Of a DNA stretch of 64,000 nt, positions 20,471-33,020 are shown piece by piece. The notes below the pieces were generated by a model that worked only from the letters and a program-made list of their open reading frames with translations, did no database searches and was not told the DNA's origin. This stretch comes from Chlorella sorokiniana (taxonomy: Eukaryota > Chlorophyta > Trebouxiophyceae > Chlorellales > Chlorellaceae). Both the position numbers and the translations under genes were made by a program. How positions within the stretch are numbered: the first letter of the stretch is position 1; each line of letters opens with the position of its first letter. Location of the stretch: the NCBI GenBank assembly GCA_025917655.1, contig CP084619.1, positions 372,001 to 436,000 on the forward strand. The letters run 5' to 3'.

Positions 20471-23400
20471 TCACAACCGCAAATGCCAGGTTCCGCTTCG
20501 CCAGTCCCTGCACAGCTGATGAAGTTTGGTTGCCACTTCCCAGTCTGGGGCCAGCTGCACATACTCTTCCACGTACTGGCAGAGCCCGTATCGGAATCCC
20601 TGCAGGTTTGTTAGATTAGGATTTGAATGTGATTTTGTGTCAACTGACGTGTGGTGGCAGCATGACTCACCAGCTCACACATACCCCGGAATGCGCACTT
20701 GCCCGTGAGGAGCCATTCCAGGTAATGGTTAGGTTTTGGGCTGCACTCACACAGGCGACAAATCTGATAGTGCCCCATGCAACCCACTCAAAGCCCATGC
20801 AACCCACTCAAAGCATACCACTTGTCTTGCTCACCCGTGCATGTGAACAATCCGTGCGAACTTCCGAAATGGGTGGTACATCATGGCATTGAAATTCTGG
20901 GAGGGTACACCATAATGACACTTCTTCTCAGCCACGCAATCTAAAGAGTGGGGTTCGGACATTCACCCAAGGCATTGCACCTTATGGATGGGCTTCCCCG
21001 AATCTCTTTCTCATAGAATTGATTGAAGGCTCCCTGGTCAACTGCCCCATAGCCTTCATAGTATAGCCCATTTCTTTGAGCAAAGATCCAGTCCACAAAT
21101 GCCTGGTTTGTCTTCCGCATATAAGCCATGTTCATAAGCATAATGCCGGCATTGTAGGGAAAGTTGTCATCCATTTCGTAACTGCAATAAGCCGCATCAC
21201 AAGAGATCAAGGTGGAGAAAGTACACGGGATGCAGAGGGGTGAGCTTTAATCCTCACCCCATGCCAAGCGCTTGAGGCAGCGGTGCGCCCCAGTCCACCA
21301 GCTTCATGCGTTGCCTGAAGTACACATCACAGTCTGTCCGACGGGAAGTGCATGACCTCGTTGAGGCTAACATATACAGCTTGCTTTGGTCAGCATGGCA
21401 TGCAGGCAGTACCCAAGCAACACCTGTAAATAACACGTAGTTGTATTGATCAAATTCTCGGAGGATGGGGATGTCGATGCGTTGGTAAGTCCCAATCAGA
21501 GCGCCATCACTTTTGTACAGGTGTGACCGCGTCTGCACTTAACGGGTCACTGGTCAGGCTGTGTAGGTGTTTGAATCCTCTGCAGTGCTCTGCAGCTGCC
21601 AAAACGGCAACAGTGAAGCAAGCAGGAGGCATGGTAAAACACCTTGGCATTGAATTCTCGATTGCGAGCTCCCTCTTTGGCTAAGGCATCTTTCCACACA
21701 GGTGTGTGCTGCACACCAGACTTGCAAGAAAGTTCTGATCCTTGATACCCAAGCTCTGAGGAACCGCAGAAGCAAACTCCCACAGCCCACCTGAATGATG
21801 GCCACACCCTTGCTTATAAACCACTTGTACATTGGCGAATCGGTGCTGCCACTGAACATGCAGAATGCCCTCATGCGGGCAACATTAACAGCAGATGACA
21901 CAGCCGCTTTAACCATGTAATCATATTCAGTGCCCGCCGACCAATCATTGTAAGTGAACACCCACGGCATCCTGTGCATCCACCAAGTGAGCAAGCAAAC
22001 TTTGCGTCGATGATGATTGCCATGGACAACATGTCCACGGAAGATAAGCAGCTCACTGGTACAATGGCATGGCAGCTTCAAGGGGAATATTGCCACCATT
22101 GTAGTATGTGGCAAAAAGGTTGCTACGCCACCGCTCCATGATGACCAAGGCACTGAAAATGGATACACTGTTCCCCGCAAACTGCTGTGACCGCAGAGCC
22201 AAGCAGTAATCCACCTGCAGAAAGCACACAAGGTGAGAAAGGACAATGTCCCTATGCATGCATTTGTGCCATAACTACTAGCAAACACTCACAAGAGCGC
22301 CCTCCAACGTGTTTAATGAGTCAAAGCCTGGAACTTTTGCCAGGAGGACATGTTTCGTGACCACATGGTAACTGCACCACATTTAAGGAACATGTTGCAG
22401 GAATATGATGCATTTCTGAAAGTTCTGGCTGAGAGTCAAAGACCTTTCAAGACAGTCTGAGCGTTCTTTTACGTGCCTGCGAGCTTGAAGATTGTTCATA
22501 GCCTGGTGCAAAAGCCCCGGTTGGCATCTGACAAGTCCATGCCCACGTACAGCGGAGCCTGCTAGACAGCATGTCGTCACAGCGACAAGGTAAGCGAGCT
22601 TGCAGCAAATGTTGGACATGTTGGATTGTGGCGTCTGGGAGTGTAGCAGATGCATCTTTAAAAGCTTCATGATGCATGGCAAGCCGCCCACCTTTGTGTC
22701 AACACGATGCAGAGCTAACTGGTCGCCGACTGCGTCGGTGTTGTTCAAGCAGTTGTCACGAGCTATGCCTGCAAAGCAACATCAGCACCTCATGCGGTAG
22801 CTAGGGTGAGTCGGCATTCAAAATGCATCAATCAAGCTCCTCACCATCATCATCATCAGCTCCCTCCCAACGAGCACAGTAGGTAAACCAACCAGCTTCT
22901 GCCTTCAAGTGCAGAAAGTTAAAGCTACGAGCATCGCTCATTGCTCGCAGATGGCCCTCAACCCTGCAGGTGCAATTGCCCCTGTTGTGCAAAGTGTGCA
23001 TGTTGCAAGGCCTTATATGCAGCTCACTCTGAAACAACTGTCAATAGTCGTTGAGAAGGTTGCAGAGCCTCCAGCACAGCAAGCACAAGCTCCTCATTTT
23101 TTGTAATGAGATCTGGCGGAACCTTTAACGCAGGACAGTCCACTCTGCACAACACAACAGAACAAGTTGCAAAAGTGTGCATGGAGCAGGCCACAATTAG
23201 CAGCGCTGTGTGTGACAGACACCTTAGATGTTGGGTTGAGGCATGGGTGACCTGAAGCAGCGGCATGAAGTCATAATCATTGCTGAGATGCAATATGGAT
23301 GTGCTAGACGGATTGTCTGCTGTAATGGGCACACCAAAAGCTCCTAGCCGTGTTGCAAAATGCTCCACATGGAAGATGTCCCTGCATCAGGGCACACGGC

Positions 23401-23984
23401 ACATAGAAACACACACAGCCTAGCATTGTGTCAAAGGATTGGGTGCACAGGCCGCCAACCTAAAGGGCACATGTGCATTGTCTTTTCCCAGCTGCTGTGC
23501 GGGCCACCCGCCAAAAGGTTGGGCACTATCAATGTGCGATTCAGCTCCTTGGCAAGAACCACAGCTGAATCCAGACAAAGGACGAAAATGGTTGTCCAGA
23601 CATTTGCAGCCATATCAGTTGGCAATGCAACCTACCTGATACCAGTGCCAACTTTTGTCGTGCTAAACTTCCACACACAAGGAAAGCCAAGGTCTTGTCG
23701 CCGCCGATTCTGCTGCGGTGCTCGGGTACCAAGAATGCATCGACGCGACCCACGGCCAAGCCCACGCGTCTAGATACCCTCTCAGGCCGAGGTTGGTGGG
23801 ATAGATCTATATGATGGAAAAGCCCAAAATGGAGAGAAACAAGCGAGAGGAACAGCAGCAGCAGGCCAATCAGCCAGTGCAGGCCCTGCGCGGCTCGCCG
23901 CCGTGGCCGTCGATGAATGGAGGACTCCTGCTCGTGGTGCAACTCGCCGTCATGCAAGTTACCTCTAAACAACTGCACATGCAT
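20471..23984 (-). CDS. two-domain protein: O-fucosyltransferase-like domain fused to a DxD glycosyltransferase
   Basis: A type II anchor (LHWLIGLLLLFLSLVSLHFG) is followed by a GDP-fucose O-fucosyltransferase-like half: KTLAFLVCGSLARQKLALVS, VVLAKELNRTLIVPNLLAGG, HVEHFATRLGAFGVPITADN, and FNFLHLKAEAGWFTYCARWE. It ends with the acceptor-loop-like AGNSVSIFSALVIMERW. The next splice (PLYQ|MPWVFTYNDW) keeps the frame. It enters a second nucleotide-sugar-transferase domain with GTYQRIDIPILREFDQYNYV, the metal site LFTDCDVYF, NFPYNAGIMLMNMAYM, and AVDQGAFNQFYEKEI. A C-terminal Cys-containing block follows (HYLEWLLTGKCAFRGMC). The second domain is closest in pattern to GT8/GT32-like enzymes. Start: first ATG before the anchor; an extra 5' exon is possible. 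The adjacent paralogue lacks the second domain. Confidence 0.82.
20774..20813. repeat. perfect 20-bp tandem duplication in an intron
   Basis: The unit CCCATGCAACCCACTCAAAG occurs twice in direct succession, inside an intron near the 3' end of the fucosyltransferase fusion gene. Confidence 0.9.
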
Positions 23985-24455
23985 ATAGACAGCAAGTGAA
24001 CTATATGTGTGCAGTGATTTGAAGAAGTTCTGCTCCACTGGTCGTTTGTGGGGTGGGGTGGGTGGGGCTCATTGTGCATGTTATAATGCTGGCGCCTGGC
24101 CTACGCTTCTAGCCATCACGAGGAGACGATCTTGTTCCACAGCATCGATGGTTGCTGTCCGAGCCAATTATTGACTGGTTGGCCTCACCTTCACGGCAGA
24201 CGACATTGCTGTTTGCGGTCGCCAGTGCTCATTGACGAGACGCGGATCGACAGCCAGAAGGGTTTTGGTTCCTCGGCATGGATTGAAAAGCCGACTTACT
24301 TCAAAAGCCTCCTCAACGCAATGCGATGCATAGCCAAGGTATGGCGTATCGAATGCAAGGTGTTAGTTCACAATTTACCAAAAAGGCCTGGGTAAGCCAC
24401 CATCAGGTGCTATCGGCGCTTGCCCTGCGCTACATCATACACTTGCCAATTGTTC
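23985..24455. other. gap between the tandem fucosyltransferase genes
   Basis: 471 bp between the start of the fusion gene and the stop of its paralogue, both on the minus strand. An 87-codon open frame on the + strand (24132-24395) has no recognisable family features and was not called. Confidence 0.45.
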
Positions 24456-26212
24456 TCATTTTACAAATTCGTTGAAGAAGGGGAAGAAAATATGCAAAGG
24501 GACGTTTCCCTCATTGTAATGTCTTGAGCGCCTGCAATGGGTGGTTGCAGGCAGTGTTTGATGGCCAATCCGTTGTCCAAGCTCACCAAGCCCTTCTCCA
24601 GCACAATGATGTTGAAGCAAAAAGCACCCCATGCTTACAGCACAACTGTGCTGCAATAAATGTCGCGCATGCTAGCCAAGCAACTCTTGCCCGCTTTCAT
24701 CACTCTGCTCCCACACTCAGGTCATTCCCTCTACAACACACCTGCCCAACCAACGACGCTCGAGCATGATGAACGCTGTGAAGGTGGACACAGAATTACC
24801 AGTGAACTGTTCTGCTTCAAGTGCCAGGTGGTAGTCCACCTGAGAAAAGCACTTGAGAAGGCAAGTAAGTACACTCTTGCTGTGCATGGTCAAATCGAAC
24901 CAAGAACGCTTACCAGTGCGCTTTCCTCTCGTGTCAACTCCTCTCCAGGCCGCACAAGCTCGTTCCCCAGCACTACATTATAGTTGTTGGATTTCATAGA
25001 CTCCAGCGCCGTCTCTAGCGCTTCAGGCACCGCATCTGGAAAGGAAGTGACAACAACAACTGGCACCTGCATGTGGCACGGTGTATTTACTCCTCATGCT
25101 GTGGGCGTGCTGGCTACAACGGTCACGATGGCTGCCGCTAACGCAGCCCAGCCCTTACCCCTGTTTGAAAGCCCTGGAGCTGCAGCTGCTCTCCGACTGT
25201 CTCCGTGTTGTTCATGCAGTTGTCTCGCCCTTCCTCCGGCTTCTGCCACCATTTGCACAGGGCAAACCAGTCTTTCTCCACACGCAAGTGAATGAGGTTG
25301 TAGGCCGCTGATCCAGGCTTGTCCAGAATGCGCTGCCGCCGCGCTGCGATCAAGGACTGGAAGCGTTTGGATGGGAGCAGGCCCTCCGCTGCAGCTTGTA
25401 ACAAGTCCTCGTGCTGCTCCATAAGAGAAGCAGGCAGACGGAAGGCTGGGCAGCCAATTTTGATGTGCTGGTGTGCACGCTGCTTGCGCAGATATGTGAC
25501 AAGCGCGGTGGGCCGCGCTTGGCTATCATATGCCTTGATGGGCACACGTGTCGCATTTTCCGGTCGCCCAGCAACAACTTGCACTCCATAGGGAGCGACT
25601 GCCCTAGCAAACGCTTGCTCGTCAAACCATTCCCTGCAATACTGGCAGGGGCATAGACAACACAGTCAGCTCCTTTAGCAACATGCGGGCGCCACACAGA
25701 GCACATGTGCGCGTCAGGCCAGGAGAGGATGCAGGACCTGAATGGCACGGTCGCGGTGTTGTCTGCTGTCACCATCTCAATGCCGTCGGGCTGAATTCCA
25801 TTGAGCAAAAACTGTGGCAGTACCATGCTTCGCTCGGCCTGCGCTGCCAGCACCAGGCCTGCGGGATCCAGTCGGTGGGACATGGCAGCAACCCCTCAGA
25901 AACAGACAGATGCGTTTGGAAAATGCGTCTGCAGCATCTACCTGTGAGAAGGGCAATCCGTTGATTTGTAAAGCCGTTGCAGACCTCAAACTCAAGCGTG
26001 AAGGCGTCGGTGGCAGCTTGCATATCAAGAGGCCCACTCACAGGTGGCCTGCTCAAGTGCCTTGGCCGCAATCGGGGCTTGAACGCCTGTCGGTGCCGAG
26101 CTATAGCAAAAAATAAAGCCACGATGGCAACGGCACAGAGTCTGGCTTTCAGCTGACGCTTGCCAGTCGACTGTCCACGATCTCGGAAAGATGCTGGCAT
26201 GCCCGCAACCAT
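24456..26212 (-). CDS. stand-alone O-fucosyltransferase-like protein, paralogue of the adjacent fusion
   Basis: Type II protein: a basic start and anchor (LCAVAIVALFFAIARHRQAF), then the donor-site block FEVCNGFTNQRIALLTG. That block aligns with the first block of the neighbouring fusion gene. It continues AERSMVLPQFLLNGIQPDGI, SWPDAHMC, EWFDEQAFARAVAPYGVQVV, and NLIHLRVEKDWFALCKWWQK, where the family usually reads HLRYE. It then has VDYHLALEAEQ and TGNSVSTFTAFIMLERR, and ends HYNEGNVPLHIFFPFFNEFV before the stop. That end corresponds to the exact point where the paralogue continues into its second domain. Likely a Golgi/ER fucosyl- or related transferase; donor and acceptor unproven. TGTAA overlaps the last codons (24460-24464). 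Confidence 0.82.
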
Positions 26213-26752
26213 CGTGATGGAAGGATTCTTACAATGTTCTGCAAAAGGGCATGGAGGGGCCGCTCTCATATTGTAGCGTAGTTCTTTGCCAAGCTGTTTT
26301 GGTCCACAACGTCAGTGTTGGGAGCGGTTGCGCAGGCAGTGTCGCAAGGGTGAAAAGGCGGCAGGGCAGAACGTCCGCAGCGCTTAAAACAAAGACCTGA
26401 TATCTGTCGGGTTTGGGTTGCCTCGCGAACGACAGGACAGAGGGCAAGAGCACTTGAACACACGCGCCTCACCGTGGATGCGCCTTAGTGTTTGCCAGCA
26501 GTTCGCTTTTCATAATAAACATGCGAATGTCAGCCGCACCATGATTAGGGCCAAGCTGCAAGGCCTGTGCCTGTGTGCAGGAGTAGTACTCCGAGTAGCG
26601 CAAAGGAAACGCAATGCCCATCACATACTGCTAGCTAGCATATGGCAGCGACGCTTTCTGGTCAGCAGCTCCCGTTTCTAAAGCAGTACCGCCCACGAAC
26701 CATCTCCATGTGCCTCGGATGAATTTTAATCGCTTACAAACCATGCAATGCA
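26213..26752. other. intergenic region between fucosyltransferase start and NAGK stop
   Basis: 540 bp, both flanking genes on the minus strand. No coding block with family similarity was seen. It should contain the fucosyltransferase promoter and the NAGK 3' UTR. Confidence 0.45.
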
Positions 26753-28608
<1,856 letters not shown>

Positions 28609-29038
28609 CTGGCGGAGCAGGTCAATCTCCAGGGATCTCCAAGGAGCAATCTACGACTTTGGTGCACGATGCAGTGTTTTAGACGAAAAGTTCAGGGCAA
28701 TGCCCTAAGAAGCAGTACAGGCGGAACAGCATGGCAGGGCACCAGAAGGGCATCATGGTGTGGCGCGGTGAGAACTGTGACTCACGTCCTGACCAGTCAT
28801 CTTCAGCGAGGCCTTAGCCCACGGAAGTACCTCCAAGGTATTCGGCGGCGGATGGGATTGCGCCTGGAACAGCTCCGCCGTCTTTGCGAACGCAATGAGA
28901 CGCTCGCTGGCGCATGTCGAGCGCGGTGTTGCCAGCTGGGGGTTGAAGGCCAAAGTCTCCAACCAGGTCCTTGCGCCTTGGCTTTGTTTGCCACCCGTTT
29001 GCCTGTCGCAGGACAAACTTCTCAAAAGAAGCCGCATC
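28609..29038. promoter_or_regulatory. divergent intergenic region, NAGK / small unknown gene
   Basis: 430 bp between divergent starts. Open frames exist on both strands, but none shows a recognisable family. Parts may be 5' exon or UTR of the small + strand gene. Confidence 0.4.
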
Positions 29039-29353
29039 ATGGTCACCACCGCTGTTTGCGTCCAGCTGGCTCAGCTTGTCGATAGCCGTCGCCCGTTGTC
29101 ACGCAGCGCTGGGTGGCGCTTGCACGCTTTGGCGGTGCCGCAGCCAGCAGGCCCCTTCCGTCTGTGGCCGCGTGCAGCGGAGGTTGTCCAGAAGCAGCCA
29201 CCCGTGGCCCCAGTGATTGCCAAGAGGGAGGACAGCAAGTCTGACGACGACGAGGTCGAGGCGCAGTCGCAGCCCCTTGGCAGGCAGCAGGTCCGCTCAG
29301 CGCTTGAGCATGTCAGCAACTACACCAACAACGTCGTCTTTCCTCGTGACTGA
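29039..29353 (+). CDS. small unknown protein, possibly organelle-targeted
   Basis: I do not recognise it. A 104-residue frame starts MVTTAVCVQLAQLVDSRRPL. Its first half is Arg/Ser/Ala-rich with few acidic residues, as in transit peptides. The middle is acidic (KREDSKSDDDEVEAQ) and the end is ALEHVSNYTNNVVFPRD, which looks structured. The frame is open upstream to 28895, so a 5' exon or a longer start is possible. A TGTAA at 29557-29561 supports transcription on this strand. Confidence 0.45.
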   Translation: MVTTAVCVQLAQLVDSRRPLSRSAGWRLHALAVPQPAGPFRLWPRAAEVVQKQPPVAPVIAKREDSKSDDDEVEAQSQPLGRQQVRSALEHVSNYTNNVVFPRD

Positions 29354-29678
29354 CCTTCTGTGGCTGAAAATTTGCCATTGAATGCCGCATGGTGGCTGAC
29401 CTTCCCTAACAAATCCCCGTTCTCAGTTTTCTGTCCCCAGTTTTCGTGGACGTTGTCAGTTTTTTTGGACGGCCCTGCTTCTGCTGACCCAGTTCCTAAG
29501 GGCTGATTTTGTGTTTAGCGAATGGGCAAATTTTGCGATTCAGTCTTCAGGCAGCATGTAATTTTGCTAGAGCTAAGCTAGAGCGCCAACCAGAGCGTTA
29601 CGCAGCATGCAGACAGTGCCTGTAGATCGGCACTCTGCATAAAGTTGAACTTTCGTGAAACAGGATGGGTCTTGTGCA
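29354..29678 (+). other. 3' UTR and intergenic stretch
   Basis: About 325 bp after the small gene, T-rich with repeated tttgg/ttttc runs. TGTAA at 29557-29561 is a candidate poly(A) signal. The next gene starts at 29679. Nothing else seen. Confidence 0.45.
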
Positions 29679-31771
29679 ATGGAAACTCTGCGTGTAGGTG
29701 AGTCTGCCGCCAGCAACAAGAATGAGCGCAGCTGAAGCACGTTTCCGACGGTCATGCTTTAAAGAAAAGCAGTCCCTTTTGCGTTGAAGGTTGCCGCTCC
29801 GCGGGCTGCTCACCCGCCCGTACGAAAGGCTCCCCTGGGCCCGCTGCCTCCGCCGCTGGCCACCAGCACTCACAGCGTCGTTGCCTGCCCCGCCCCCAGA
29901 GTTGTTTGAGGAACTGCAGCGGCTTCCTGAGGGCCTCCACAGCGAGTTCCCAGATCTTGCGGTGGACTTTTTGGCCACAGTCTTTGGGAGACGACCAACC
30001 TTTGGCGGGGCCAGGTGCTGGCACGAGCGCGCCGGGCCTGAAAGCCCGTTATGCAAGCCCAGTTCTTTACATTGTGTGTCTGCTGTTTCCAACACTTCTG
30101 CTATGCTGTGCTGTGCAGAGATGGGAGCGTGTTTCCGACTATGGATGCATGCTGCCTGGTGCCATTCCGTGGTCGTCATGCGAGCTCAACAGGCGACGAG
30201 TCCGCACAGAACGGCAGACCTGCAGCAGGCACCGCGCATTTCCTGCGCGCCCAGTTGTTTATCGAAACAGTGGCAGCCGAGGCAGCCTCCATTGAAGCAT
30301 CTGCTAGCATGACTCCTCCCGGAGGCTGGGGCGACCTGGCACTGCCTCTCAGGTCTACCAAGTTGCAGGCCAGCAGTGCAGTCAGTGATCGTGACCGCTG
30401 TCAAAGGGCCACTTCTGCAGCTGTGCAGCAGGCCCCACCTGAACCCTTTGGTTTGTGGGAGTGTCGCCGGTGTCAACGAGTGCTTCTTGCTTGCTGTGCG
30501 CTGCACCACCAGCCAAATTGCAGCCAACAGGTGCAATGGACGTGGTCGGCTGAGCCCAGCGACAGCCAGTCTGAATTGCACAGCAGCAGCGATGAGCCGC
30601 TTGCGCCCCGCAGCACTAAAGACACAGCTGCCAAGCGTAGTCGACTTTCCAGAGGTGAGGAGAGTCTTGCTTGCCACCTTTTGTTCATCCTTAACTGCTG
30701 CCTGCACAGAACACCTTGCATTCCATGCCAAAGTTGATCCCTTTCTGCTTTGCAGACTTGGTTGTGCCGGCACCGGAGGTTGAAGCAAAGCGAGAAGTGG
30801 GCGCCTATCTGATCTCAGCTGGTGCTGCCGGCTCTACACATGAGCCTCTCAGCCCAACCTTCCGTCTTGCCAGCCAGCTCCGGCGACGACGTTCGCAGCA
30901 GCGGCCACGTCTGCGGAGGCAGTACCTGCATGTACATCCAGTGCTTGATCTGGCTGAGCCGATCCTGCTGAACTCGCCAGGCCAGCGAGCGGTGCGCAGC
31001 ATGCAGGACATGCCTGCTGTGGCACATGGTCAGATAGCAGGGGCGACACCTGTTGTGCCGTTGGCTCAACAGCCACATGCACCAGCTCCTTTGCACAGTT
31101 CAGCTTGGCCCATGCATCACGCAGTCGCGCCTAGTGTTGCAGCAGCAGCACAAGAGGCAGCAACAGCAGCCAGCCCTGCCTGGCAGAACCAGGCACAGGC
31201 AGCGTTCAGCCTTTCCTGTCCAGGCACAACCGCCAATCCCACCCTAGCGGCTTCGCCATCAAGCAGGTCATACCCAGACCATGCGCAAGCCAACATGGCA
31301 GCCAGGCCTGTTGGAATGCAGGGTGGTCAGCCTGCTGCTGGCATAGCCCTTGCAACGTGGGCTGACGGGCCTGCTGCGCCACTTCATGTGATGAGGCCCG
31401 TACCTTTTCCCATGCCAGCAGCAGCACGCTCGCAGCAAGCGGCACCTCGACTAGTGCCACCAGCCCATGCAGGCCCAAGCTGGAGCTACCATCTTAGTCG
31501 GCCGCTGCAGCAGAATCTGTGTTGTGGGCAGAGCACAACGTCGCCAGTCCTGCTTCCATTTCCTGGGGTTGCTGTTGGCATTCCGCTGGGACCACCTGGA
31601 AACTCGACAAGCAACGCGGTGCTGACCACATTGCATAACAGTTTGCTATCTGTACCTGGCCCGCCGCCCAGCAACATTGCAGGCAGCCAACCACTCGGGG
31701 GAATAGTGGCAGGCACCATCGCGGCAGGGCAGCCCCATGGCGCTCCTCACGGGCCGACTTTGCAGCACTAG
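29679..31771 (+). CDS. Ala/Gln/Pro-rich protein with a C-x2-C...H-x3-C zinc-finger-like motif
   Basis: Four exons (29679-29697, 29876-30014, 30119-30654, 30756-31771) give 569 residues with consistent phases. The first exon carries only MET-LRV, and the second opens PAPPPELFEELQRLPEGLHS, a compact helical segment. The only metal-binding candidate is WECRRCQRVLLACCALHHQP followed by NC, spacing C-x2-C-x11-H-x3-C. It is reminiscent of the ataxin-7/Sgf11 zinc fingers of the SAGA deubiquitinase module, but similarity is short. The rest is low-complexity, with a basic patch (AAKRSRLSR) and a long Ala/Pro/Gln/His-rich tail, consistent with a nuclear regulatory protein. Function is unproven. The stop is 69 bp from the convergent PSMG3 stop, and TGTAA follows at 31798-31802. 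Confidence 0.62.
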
Positions 31772-31797
31772 GTGTTCCGTGTGTCTTTGGTTGCCTG

Positions 31798-31802
31798 TGT
31801 AA
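31798..31802 (+). terminator. candidate TGTAA poly(A) signal for the zinc-finger-like gene
   Basis: TGTAA 27 bases past the stop codon at 31771. Confidence 0.5.
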
Positions 31803-31840
31803 CATAATTGATCGAGCAAGAGTGCAGGCAGCAGCAAGAT

Positions 31841-32188
31841 TTACGGCTGCCACAGCTGTTTCACATGAGCAATGATTTCCTCCTGCTTCCGAAGTGAAGT
31901 CTGGTCCAGCGAAAGGCACAGCAGGAGTGGCAAAGTGCAACCTTCTGCTGCCAGCTGCTCCACCAACTGACGGGCACAAAGCTCTGGCAGTGGGTCGTCC
32001 CGGTGCCCCAGCAGCGTATCCACACGGAAGGTGCTGCCGCCGCCAAGTACAGTCTCCTTCTCTGCGTGCAGCACGGTGCCCAGCGTGCCAAGCTGTGTGA
32101 TCAGCACCAGAATACGGTCTTGATAAGTGGTGATCAAGAAATCTGTGGGACGTCCGCCAAGCTCTGATGAGGACTGCCGCGAAATCAT
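31841..32188 (-). CDS. PSMG3: proteasome assembly chaperone 3
   Basis: PSMG3/PAC3 (yeast Poc3/Dmp2-like) pairs with PAC4 to assemble the alpha-ring of the 20S proteasome in the cytosol. A single exon of 115 residues, close to the usual size of about 120. It begins MISRQSSSELGGRPTDFLIT. The core RILVLITQLGTLGTVLHAEK matches the human block ILVVVTQFGKMGTLV, and FRVDTLLGHRDDPLPELCAR matches the human LLGQDEPLIHVFA segment. It ends LRKQEEIIAHVKQLW, the last helix. The start is the ATG that gives the family length, although the frame stays open further upstream. It is one of the few intronless genes in the window. Confidence 0.85.
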   Translation of the reverse strand: MISRQSSSELGGRPTDFLITTYQDRILVLITQLGTLGTVLHAEKETVLGGGSTFRVDTLLGHRDDPLPELCARQLVEQLAAEGCTLPLLLCLSLDQTSLRKQEEIIAHVKQLWQP

Positions 32189-33020
32189 CGCGGCATTGGC
32201 ACGAATTTGGCACGGCCACAAAAGGAGGAGGAGGGGGCGAGGATTGATGCGTGCACTGCCCATCACGGGGCAGTTCAGGGGTGCAGAGAAAGCGTACCGC
32301 TGCTTGCGGTGCGGCAAGATGGTGACAGCTACACCCATCAATTTCCATCCAAAACCACCTATTCTTTTGCGGTAATTGAATGGATAATAACAGCCACAGG
32401 TACACCCTTCAGTTTCCAAAGTAACGAGTCTGCTACGGACACCACCGCGACCGTGCTGCGTTTCCCAAGCAAAGCCAATCTCGTGAAGTCAGGCCCGTGC
32501 TCCAGGTCAAGAGATTAGTGACGCCTTTTGCAATTATATATGTCAGCTCCCACTGCACAAGATGCTCCTTGACTGCTGGCCAGCCCGACATGGGCCATCC
32601 TGGGTGCACTGCCAGCGAGACAACGGCGCGCCCCCGCATCTCTCAAACCGTTTTCAAAGCGTTACGTGCACATACTGTCCGTGTAAGAAGGAGGTTAGCG
32701 ATTCGCCTTCACTTCAGGAATGTGTTCAGCTGTCAATGACGGCTGAGCAAAACCCATCGTTGCAAGTGTCGTGGTAGCTAAGGATTGCGACCCATAGGGG
32801 CACTGGCATGAAGGGTTGCAGCCAAAACGGATGTACACTGACATTTTCAAATTTCGTACGTGCAAGAGTTGTCTTCGCGCAGAATTGCCCTAGCCTTGCA
32901 CCCCCGGCTCTTACTGACAACATCTGTTGGTGTTTGAGGTCGAACACGCTGCTGGGTTGTTTGCGACCGCTACCACGCGGGTGCCCCGCGGCTTGCGAGC
33001 GTAGTTACCGCTCTTTGGCC
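32189..33020. promoter_or_regulatory. 832-bp divergent intergenic region, PSMG3 / KH-protein gene
   Basis: Largest gene-poor stretch between confident genes on the left of the window. No conserved coding block was found on either strand. It presumably holds both promoters; no TATA box or repeat stands out. Confidence 0.45.

Noticed and set aside
24132-24395. Separate + strand gene between the two fucosyltransferases
   Set aside because: No recognisable family, no splice context and no TGTAA behind it; better explained as intergenic sequence.
20471-26212. Second domain of the fucosyltransferase fusion as an independent gene
   Set aside because: The splice from PLYQ into MPWVFTYNDW keeps phase and no promoter-like gap or start codon separates the halves.
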